A DNA stretch of 11,465 bases from Deltaproteobacteria bacterium (GTDB lineage Bacteria; Myxococcota; Polyangia; Haliangiales; Haliangiaceae), in the NCBI GenBank assembly GCA_018262455.1, contig JAGSPR010000307.1, forward strand, positions 1 to 11,465. The letters are read 5' to 3'. Under the pieces are notes generated by a model. It ran no database searches. It was not told the DNA's origin and saw only the letters and a list, made by a program, of their open reading frames with translations. This document shows, piece after piece, positions 6,351 through 11,465 of this stretch. The position numbers were made by a program, and so were the translations under genes. Numbering within the stretch: position 1 is the first letter of the stretch; every line of letters begins with the position of its first letter.

Positions 6351-8258
6351 ATGGCCCTGCAGCCCGTGTCCCCGACCATCAATCCGCGGCCCCGGTGGGG
6401 ATCGTGGATCAGCCTGATCCTGCTGCTCGCGCTGGTCTGGATGTGGTCAGCAGCGGATCGAGCGGGCAACCAACCCGAGGTCGCCTACTCGACGGTCTAC
6501 GGCTGGATCCACGAGGGCAAGGTCGAGTCGGTGGTGCTCGAGGGCAAGCACCTGAGCGGGAAGCTGCGCGAGCAGCAGCCGGTCGACAACCGCAGCGTGC
6601 GCACGTTCCGGACGCTTGTGCCCGACGACCAGGATCTCGTGCGCGAGTTACGTGACCGGGGCGTCGCGATCCGCGTCGAGAGCTCCGACACGCCCGTCTT
6701 GCTCCAGGTGCTGTACTCGCTGTTGCCGTGGATCTTGATCCTCGGCGCGTGGTGGTGGCTGTCGCGGCGTGCTCGCTCGGTGATGGCGTCCGGCGGGCCG
6801 CTCGGAGGCTTCCTCCGGCGCGGCAAGCGGTTCGAGAGATCGCTGACCAACGACGTGACGTTCGCGAACGTCGCCGGGCTGTCGAGCGCAAAGCGCGATC
6901 TCGAGGAGATCGTCCAGTTCCTCCGCGAGCCCGATCGCGCGCGGCGGCTCGGCGCCCGCGTGCCACGAGGCGTGTTGCTGATCGGGCCACCCGGCACCGG
7001 CAAGACGTTGCTCGCCCGCGCGATCGCCGGTGAGGCGGGCGCGCCGTTCTACTCGATCACCGCCTCCGAGTTCATCGAGATGTTCGTCGGCGTCGGCGCC
7101 GCGCGCGTGCGCGAGCTGTTCGAGGAGGCCAAGCGGAACGCGCCGTCGATCGTGTTCATCGACGAGATCGATGCGGTCGGGCGGATGCGCGGCGCCGGAG
7201 TCGGCGGTGGCCACGACGAGCGCGAGCAGACGCTGAACCAGCTGCTCTCCGAGATGGACGGCTTCGATCGCGACACCCGGGTCATCGTGCTGGCCGCGAC
7301 CAACCGGCCTGACGTGCTCGATCCCGCGCTGCTCCGCCCTGGCCGGTTCGACCGGCGAGTCGTCGTCGAGCTCCCCGAGGCACAGGCACGACGCGCGATC
7401 CTCGCGGTCCACACCTCCAACAAGCCGCTCGGCCCCGACGTCGATCTCGAACGGCTGGCCGAATCGACAGTTGGGTTCTCCGGCGCCGATCTCGCGAACC
7501 TCGCGAACGAGGCTGCGCTGAGCGCGACCCGCCGCCGCGCCGATCAGATCGAGCGCGAGGACTTCACCGCCGCCTACGACAAGATCGTCCTGGGCGATCC
7601 ACGCGAGGCCAAGCTGCGCGACGTCGAGAAGCGGCGCGTCGCGGTCCACGAGGCCGGCCACGCGCTGATGGCGTGGGTGACCCCGGAGGCCGAACCAACG
7701 CGGCGGGTCTCGATCCTGCCCCGCGGCATGGCGCTCGGCGCGACCCACCAGGTGCCGGCCGAGGATCGCCACCTCCACACGCGGGCCGAGCTCGTCGCGC
7801 GCCTGCTGGTGCTGCTCGGCGGCTACGCCTCGGAGCGCAGCGTGCTCGGCGACATCTCGACCGGTGCGACCCACGATCTGCGCGAGGCCACGCGGCTCGC
7901 GTCGCAGATGGTCGCGCACTACGGCATGAGCGAGGGGCTCGGCCCCGTGTACTACGAGCACCAGGAAGACCAGGTGTTCCTCGGCCAACGCGTCGCGACC
8001 GACGGCGGGACCAGCGACGCGACCGTGCACGAGATCGAGACCGAGGTGCGAGCCCTGCTCGGTCAGGTGCTGGCGCGGACCGGGGGGGTGATCGAGGCGG
8101 AGCGCGCGAAGCTGGACCTCCTGGTCGCAGCGCTGCTCGACCGCGAGACGCTCGAGCGCGAGGACCTCGAGACGCTCCTCGGGCGCCCGGCGACCACCCC
8201 GGACGCCCTCCCGGTCACCGCGCCGATCCCACCGAGCAGCGTGGCGCCCGCCCGCTAA
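6351..8258 (+). CDS. ftsH: ATP-dependent zinc metalloprotease FtsH
   Basis: This is a 635-aa membrane AAA+ protease that unfolds and degrades membrane and regulatory proteins as a hexamer. Domains in order: transmembrane helix about 17-34; periplasmic domain; second transmembrane helix about 117-137; AAA module with Walker A G212-PPGTGKT219, pore motif F245-V-G247, Walker B ending D271-E272, and second region of homology with arginine fingers R332 and R335; M41 peptidase with H433-E-A-G-H437 and third zinc ligand D509 (THDLREAT); then a proline-rich tail (PIPPSSVAP). All catalytic residues are present and the length is normal for FtsH. I take ATG 6351, which leaves a short cytosolic leader before the first helix; in-frame ATG 6318 and GTG 6276 are alternatives. 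No clear Shine-Dalgarno sequence precedes any of them. Myxobacterial genomes often carry several ftsH copies, so this may be a paralogue rather than the housekeeping copy. Confidence 0.95.
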   Translation: MALQPVSPTINPRPRWGSWISLILLLALVWMWSAADRAGNQPEVAYSTVYGWIHEGKVESVVLEGKHLSGKLREQQPVDNRSVRTFRTLVPDDQDLVRELRDRGVAIRVESSDTPVLLQVLYSLLPWILILGAWWWLSRRARSVMASGGPLGGFLRRGKRFERSLTNDVTFANVAGLSSAKRDLEEIVQFLREPDRARRLGARVPRGVLLIGPPGTGKTLLARAIAGEAGAPFYSITASEFIEMFVGVGAARVRELFEEAKRNAPSIVFIDEIDAVGRMRGAGVGGGHDEREQTLNQLLSEMDGFDRDTRVIVLAATNRPDVLDPALLRPGRFDRRVVVELPEAQARRAILAVHTSNKPLGPDVDLERLAESTVGFSGADLANLANEAALSATRRRADQIEREDFTAAYDKIVLGDPREAKLRDVEKRRVAVHEAGHALMAWVTPEAEPTRRVSILPRGMALGATHQVPAEDRHLHTRAELVARLLVLLGGYASERSVLGDISTGATHDLREATRLASQMVAHYGMSEGLGPVYYEHQEDQVFLGQRVATDGGTSDATVHEIETEVRALLGQVLARTGGVIEAERAKLDLLVAALLDRETLEREDLETLLGRPATTPDALPVTAPIPPSSVAPAR

Positions 8259-8274
8259 GCCAGCGCTTCGGGCC

Positions 8275-8389
8275 GTTGACGCGGGCGCCGTCGTGGGCGT
8301 GATCGGCGACGGCGACGGCGACGGCGACGGGTCACTGACACGTCGCCGTTGCCGTCGCCGATCACCTCCACGATGACGCCCACGTCAAC
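8275..8389 (+). repeat. Long imperfect inverted repeat (48-bp arms) downstream of ftsH
   Basis: The left arm (8275-8322) and the reverse complement of the right arm (8342-8389) agree at 42 of 48 positions by hand alignment, around a 19-nt loop. In a plus-strand RNA three of the six differences become G-U pairs, leaving about 45 of 48 paired. The arms begin GTTGACG and contain GTGATCGGCGACGGC exactly. The element starts 17 bp after the ftsH stop and has no T-run. It may act as a transcript-end barrier, an RNase III or processing substrate, or be a copy of a dispersed intergenic palindrome family. The rest of the 8259-8502 gap shows only a possible short promoter/ribosome-site region for the next gene. 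Confidence 0.75.
8305..8328 (+). repeat. Tandem hexamer GGCGAC, four copies
   Basis: Four perfect head-to-tail copies of GGCGAC run from 8305 to 8328; the first three lie in the left arm of the long inverted repeat and the fourth enters the loop. The opposite arm carries the complementary GTCGCC-type units with one change. Slippage at such a tract could make its length variable between strains. Confidence 0.85.
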
Positions 8390-8502
8390 GCCCCAGCTTC
8401 CGGGCATGCGCTAACTTGTCGGGCGCACCCCGCCCGGCCCGCGGGGGATGCGGGCGTCGGGAACTGGCCGGGGTTGGCGCCGCATGAGAAACTGGCAGGC
8501 CG

Positions 8503-9708
8503 TTGGACCCGCGCCTCGTCATCGTCACTCCACGGATCCAGAACCAGGCCAGCGAGCTGGTGAGGTTATCACTGCGCGCGCTCGATCACTTGACCCAGCT
8601 CGATGAGGGCCTCTACGAGCGGTTCGTCGCGAGCCAGGGCGTCGCGGTCGATCCGGCTGCGCATGCCGCGAGCCTGCGCCGGCTGTGGGATCACACGTTC
8701 GGCGGGCTGCTCGAGCTGCTCACGTTCTGCCGCTCGCTGGTCGAGGACGTCCCGCAGGAGCCCGCGGGTGAGATGCCGAGCTTCGACTTCGGCGAGCTCG
8801 AGGAGGGCGCGGGCACCGATACCGCTACCGAGCTCGATCTCGGATCGAGCGACATCGGCGACCTGCTCGAGGGGATCGACGAGCACGTCGAAGAGGGCGA
8901 TGCCGAGCGCTGGAAGGACGTGCTCGACAAGGTCGCGTCGATCGCGTACGGCCTGCGCTCGCAACATGTCGATGCCACGGCCCGGCTCAACGTCGCGCTC
9001 GGCGCGCGCGAGATCGGCCAGGTGCTCGGGCTGCTCGATGACACCCAGAGCGCGGCCAGCGAGGGCGTCCACGCGCTGGTGACGGCGGTCTACCAGGAGT
9101 TCGCACCCGACGTCGACCCCGCCGCCGTGGTGCCCGGGTACACGACCTCGCTCGGACGCGCGTTGCTCGTGCGGCGCGGGCTCGCCGACCTCGCCGCCAG
9201 GCTCGCTCCGCACAACGACGCGCTCCAGGGCGCCGACAAGTCGCGCCACCCCCGGGCCCTCGACGCGATCCGCGACACGATGAACGGATTCGTGATGTCC
9301 GTCGTGTGTCGTGCCATGCGTGCCGCAGATCGCTGGCAGATGGTGGAGTTCGAGAACGCGCTCGCCGATGAGCCCGTCGCCGCGGCGCGGCAGACCAGCG
9401 AAGGGCTCGTCAAGTACCTGGATTCGCTCGGTTCGATCAGCCAGCGCGAGGTCCTGGTGCTGCACGATCAGCGCGTGTTCGAGGAGATGCGCGAGTTGCT
9501 CGCCGGTGCGCGCCAGCTCGTCGAGCTGAGCCCGCGCACGGCCAACGAGATGCTGGAGCGTGCCTACCAGGCGGCGAAGGGGCTCCTCGGACGTCGCCCC
9601 GACAGCGATCAGCTGATCGGCCGGCTCGGGACCCCGCCGACCTCGGCGGATCGCGACGAGAGCCTGAGGTTCCTCGAGAGCCTCGAGGCGCTGCTCGAGC
9701 ACGGCTGA
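8503..9708 (+). CDS. Unrecognised acidic helical protein (401 aa)
   Basis: The frame runs from TTG 8503 to the stop at 9708; I pick TTG because GGCAGG lies just upstream and the N-terminus (MDPRLVIVTPRIQNQASELVRLSL) already looks like a folded helical start. An N-terminal helical domain (about residues 1-83) is joined by an acidic, low-complexity segment (about 84-137, rich in E, D, G and S, including FDFGELEEG and ELDLGSSDIGDLLEG) to a long helical C-terminal domain (about 138-401). That domain contains a VLGLLDDTQSAASEGVHALVTA stretch split by helix breaks, a DRWQMVEFENALADEPV segment, and a late helical region (RVFEEMRELLAGARQLVELS). There is no signal peptide, membrane helix or metal site. 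It stands alone between two intergenic regions. I do not recognise the family; an adaptor or scaffold role would be speculation. Confidence 0.75.
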   Translation: MDPRLVIVTPRIQNQASELVRLSLRALDHLTQLDEGLYERFVASQGVAVDPAAHAASLRRLWDHTFGGLLELLTFCRSLVEDVPQEPAGEMPSFDFGELEEGAGTDTATELDLGSSDIGDLLEGIDEHVEEGDAERWKDVLDKVASIAYGLRSQHVDATARLNVALGAREIGQVLGLLDDTQSAASEGVHALVTAVYQEFAPDVDPAAVVPGYTTSLGRALLVRRGLADLAARLAPHNDALQGADKSRHPRALDAIRDTMNGFVMSVVCRAMRAADRWQMVEFENALADEPVAAARQTSEGLVKYLDSLGSISQREVLVLHDQRVFEEMRELLAGARQLVELSPRTANEMLERAYQAAKGLLGRRPDSDQLIGRLGTPPTSADRDESLRFLESLEALLEHG

Positions 9709-9715
9709 TCCCGCC

Positions 9716-9791
9716 AGGGTCAGCCGCGCTCCCCCCCAAGGGGACCCTCGCCGGCACTCCCGAGATCGGGCCTGGAACCCGCTCCAGGGCC
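9716..9791 (+). terminator. Two successive hairpins after the 401-aa gene, possible terminator region
   Basis: The first stem pairs AGGGTC (9716-9721) with GACCCT (9743-9748), with a C-run and G-run able to pair inside it. The second pairs CCTGGA (9771-9776) with TCCAGG (9783-9788) around a 6-nt loop, with two more G-C pairs beyond a mismatch. Neither is followed by a T-run. They are the only structured elements I see in 9709-9890. No gene is visible in this 247-bp gap. Confidence 0.35.
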
Positions 9792-9897
9792 TCTCCAGAC
9801 GCGACATTGCAGCTAGATCACCGATGTGAGCCGAAACGACTCGACATTGCCTCCGTTCCGGGCCAAACAAGCTTCCTGATCCTAGGCGGAACGTTTT

Positions 9898-9949
9898 GGA
9901 GCTGGCGTGTGTTGGCTCCTCCGTTGAAGGTCATCTTGCTACAGGAGCT
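9898..9949 (+). promoter_or_regulatory. Cold-shock gene leader with two alternative pairings of an anti-Shine-Dalgarno segment
   Basis: GGAGCT occurs twice, at 9898-9903 and at 9944-9949; the second is part of the ribosome binding site. GGCTCCT (9914-9920) between them can pair with either copy: upstream as GGAGC/GCTCC plus a G-U pair (10-nt loop), or downstream as GCTCCT with AGGAGC plus a G-U pair (22-nt loop), which would hide the ribosome site. This is the layout of a simple two-state RNA switch, possibly temperature-dependent. It is visible in the sequence, but function is inferred. Confidence 0.45.
9943..9947 (+). promoter_or_regulatory. Strong ribosome binding site of the cold-shock gene
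   Basis: AGGAG lies 8 nt before ATG 9956, the best Shine-Dalgarno match in the window. It fixes the start at 9956 rather than at in-frame TTG 9896, which would add 20 residues unlike any cold-shock protein. Confidence 0.8.
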
Positions 9950-9955
9950 ACGACG

Positions 9956-10153
9956 ATGTCTGAAGGTACAATCAAGCGTTTGACTGACAAGGGTTTCGGT
10001 TTCATCGAGAACGGCTCGGGAACTGATCTGTTCTTCCACATGTCCGCCGTCGAAGGCGTGCGTTTCGAAGAGCTGCGCGAGGGACAGAAAGTGTCCTACA
10101 ACGAGGGTCGTGGTCCGAAGGGTCCGCGCGCCGAGAACATTCGCGTCCTCTAG
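9956..10153 (+). CDS. Cold-shock domain protein (CspA family)
   Basis: This 65-aa single-domain protein binds single-stranded RNA/DNA and is expected to melt RNA structure. RNP1 is K12-G-F-G-F-I17 and RNP2 is L25-F-F-H-M29, both intact; the length is typical. The N-terminal strand reads GTIKRL where CspA has KWF, so the usual Trp and one Phe of the nucleic-acid face are absent, which should weaken or alter binding. Codon use is unlike the neighbours: GGT, CGT and GAA appear often in place of the GC-ending codons, as in highly expressed genes. A strong ribosome site and a structured leader precede it, and a canonical terminator follows, so it is a monocistronic unit. Whether it is cold-induced or constitutive cannot be read from the sequence. 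Confidence 0.95.
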   Translation: MSEGTIKRLTDKGFGFIENGSGTDLFFHMSAVEGVRFEELREGQKVSYNEGRGPKGPRAENIRVL

Positions 10154-10175
10154 GATCAAACGATTCTGAGAGCGG

Positions 10176-10199
10176 AAGCCGGCGTTCGCGCCGGCTTTT
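10176..10199 (+). terminator. Intrinsic terminator with UUCG loop after the cold-shock gene
   Basis: AAGCCGGCG (10176-10184) pairs perfectly with CGCCGGCTT (10189-10197) around a TTCG tetraloop, and the T-run 10196-10199 follows. It lies 22 bp after the stop at 10153. It is the only textbook intrinsic terminator in the window. It also lies between convergent genes, but on the minus strand its T-run is weak. Confidence 0.9.
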
Positions 10200-10238
10200 G
10201 TGCGTTTCGGGGTCGGAGCACGGACGTTGGCCCCCGGT

Positions 10239-11465
10239 TCAGTGGCACCGCACGGCAGGCCAGCTCGCCGTACGCTTGCGGTCGGAGGTCTCGCCGACGA
10301 TCTGCAGCAGCGCGGCCGGATCGGCCGGGGCGCCGCCCCAGAATCGAACGCGGGCCCAGCAGTCGAGCCAGTCGTTGGTCCAGGCGAGCGGGCCGGCGCA
10401 GCTGACCTTGAGGTCGCTCGCGCGCCGCTTGAGCGCCGCGTCGAGGGTCTCCGCGATCTTGGCGGCGACTTGATCGCGGATCGCCGAGATGAACCAGCGG
10501 TTCCCGGGATCCGTCATCGGATCGGAGGGGACGTTGGCGACCGCAAGGCCCGCGGTCTCGTTGTCGGTCGCGGTCGTCTCGCCACCGGCGTTGATCGGGC
10601 TGCCGTCGTTGCGGAGCTGGGCGCGCCACTCCGCCCGCCACGTGTGGTGGCGAACCGTGTAGGTGGCGGTCCGGATGTCCTCGCGCTCGGAGATCGAAGG
10701 CGTCTGCGCGAGGTCGCGGTTGGCCTGCTCCCAGTCGGTCGTCCGCGAGCGCAGCAGCGAGTCGCTGGTCTGCGCGGCATTGCACGCGCGATCGCGCTCC
10801 GCCTTCGCCGGGCAATCGCTGCAGCTCGATTGCGAGCGCAACGTGCTCTCCGCGCTGCTGCAATCAGACGCGTCCCGGCGCGCGGCCGACTCGGCCTGAT
10901 CCTTGGACTGCCGCGCCGATTGCTCCCGGTTGACCGCGGGCTGGTACTCGGGGTTCGGGAACCGGATGATGCCGGCGACGTACTGGGCACTCTCGGTGGA
11001 GTCGAACGCGGAATGCTCGACGGGCAGCAGCGTGATCTCGCCGCCGATCGTGAGCTGCGGCGCGTTCGGCCGCGGCGAGGCACAGACCGCACGACCTCCG
11101 AGCGCACCGGCCGCGGTGGCACAGAGATCAGGCAGCGGCGTGGAGACGGCCGCGCGGAGATCGACCGAGCCGCGCGTCCGATCGACGAACGCGCCCCGGA
11201 TCCCGCGCGCCCGCTCGCTCAGCTGCGGCGTGGCGGCCAGGCAGCTCGCGGCGGCCACGAGCTCGGCCGTGGCCCCGAGGCGATCGGCGAACGCCGGGTG
11301 GTCGGCCAGCCGCAGGATCTGATCGCGGGCGTTGATCCTCGCGGCCGAGACCTGCTCGGCATACAGCGGCACGTTGATCTGGGCGGCGCGCGCTTCCTCG
11401 CACCGGATCAGCTCGACCGCGGCCTCGATCGAGGTCTGCCACGCTGGCGAGTCGGCGAAGCACCG
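10239..11465 (-). CDS. Unrecognised cysteine-containing protein, C-terminal 408 residues, cut by right edge
   Basis: The frame is open from the right edge (11465) to the stop at 10239; a GTG at 11372 is internal because the frame stays open upstream with plausible protein (CFADSPAWQTSIEAAVELIRC), so the true start lies outside. The visible part has scattered cysteines (including a CSDCPAKAERDRAC cluster near the middle), a charged Ala/Arg/Glu-rich helical zone likely to form a coiled coil (REQSARQSKDQAESAARRD), and a Trp-rich stretch (HHTWRAEWRAQLRNDG). The C-terminal half contains MTDPGNRWFISAIRDQVAAK and WTNDWLDCWARVRFWGG. Paired cysteines suggest an exported protein, but the N-terminus is not visible. 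It converges on the cold-shock gene. I do not recognise the family. Confidence 0.7.
   Translation of the reverse strand, partial: RCFADSPAWQTSIEAAVELIRCEEARAAQINVPLYAEQVSAARINARDQILRLADHPAFADRLGATAELVAAASCLAATPQLSERARGIRGAFVDRTRGSVDLRAAVSTPLPDLCATAAGALGGRAVCASPRPNAPQLTIGGEITLLPVEHSAFDSTESAQYVAGIIRFPNPEYQPAVNREQSARQSKDQAESAARRDASDCSSAESTLRSQSSCSDCPAKAERDRACNAAQTSDSLLRSRTTDWEQANRDLAQTPSISEREDIRTATYTVRHHTWRAEWRAQLRNDGSPINAGGETTATDNETAGLAVANVPSDPMTDPGNRWFISAIRDQVAAKIAETLDAALKRRASDLKVSCAGPLAWTNDWLDCWARVRFWGGAPADPAALLQIVGETSDRKRTASWPAVRCH

Noticed and set aside
6648..8030. Long minus-strand open frame opposite ftsH
   Set aside because: It is antisense to the intact AAA and protease motifs; composition is typical of a shadow frame.
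8305..8389. CRISPR-like repetition in the 8.3 kb region
   Set aside because: The repeats are contiguous hexamers and one inverted pair, without spacers of regular length.
8462..8495. Repeated AACTGGC and a sigma-54-like GG...GC pattern before the 401-aa gene
   Set aside because: The spacing does not fit the sigma-54 -24/-12 consensus, and two heptamer copies are too little to call an operator.
8484..8502. ATG 8484 as start of the 401-aa gene
   Set aside because: It is out of frame with the gene and its own frame encodes only a short, unconvincing peptide.
9847..9875. TTGCCT as a -35 box for the cold-shock gene
   Set aside because: No acceptable -10 hexamer lies 16-18 bp downstream.
9896..9955. 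TTG 9896 as start of the cold-shock gene
   Set aside because: AGGAG is correctly spaced for ATG 9956, and the added 20 residues are not part of the cold-shock fold.

Overview
The window is very GC-rich DNA, about 70% by eye, with dense protein-coding genes and no rRNA, tRNA, IS element or CRISPR array that I can see. The gene families point to Myxococcota of the Haliangium/Kofleria/Nannocystis type: a Hanks-type kinase with a zinc-finger-like N-terminus and a TPR tail, a myxobacterial-type sigma factor, and cysteine-rich lipoproteins. This is inferred from family content and composition, not from a marker gene.

Layout. (1) Positions 1-272, minus: start of an unrecognised gene running off the left edge. 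(2) Positions 375-3736, plus: a signalling pair, a membrane Ser/Thr kinase whose stop overlaps (ATGA) the start of a sigma-70-family factor. A 23-cysteine lipoprotein (3811-4398) follows on the same strand. (3) Positions 4458-4943, minus, and 5029-5736, plus: a divergent pair, an unknown protein and a spermidine-synthase-like Rossmann protein, around an 85-bp intergenic region with an inverted repeat. (4) Positions 5870-8258, plus: a small helical unknown protein, then a complete FtsH protease. (5) Positions 8259-8502: no gene, but a 48-bp imperfect inverted repeat with an embedded hexamer tandem repeat. (6) Positions 8503-9708, plus: a 401-aa unknown protein. (7) Positions 9956-10153, plus: a cold-shock-domain protein whose leader has two mutually exclusive pairings for one anti-Shine-Dalgarno segment, ending in a UUCG-loop terminator. 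(8) Positions 10239-11465, minus: C-terminal part of an unrecognised cysteine-containing protein running off the right edge.

How the genes may work together. The kinase has an HxxxCxxC motif, the signature of zinc-binding anti-sigma domains, and is translationally coupled to a sigma factor. The simplest reading is a one-membrane-protein signalling route: an extracytoplasmic sensor/TPR region, a cytoplasmic kinase and a sigma-contacting finger. The lipoprotein could be a surface partner or target, but only adjacency supports that. FtsH and the cold-shock protein are general proteostasis and RNA-chaperone genes. The other genes look like ordinary lineage-restricted unknowns.

Two window-wide signals stand out. 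GATC is strongly over-represented, with Asp GAT apparently kept before C. Several genes have TA-rich -10-like hexamers only 6-12 nt before the start codon, suggesting leaderless or short-leader transcripts. All counts were done by hand.
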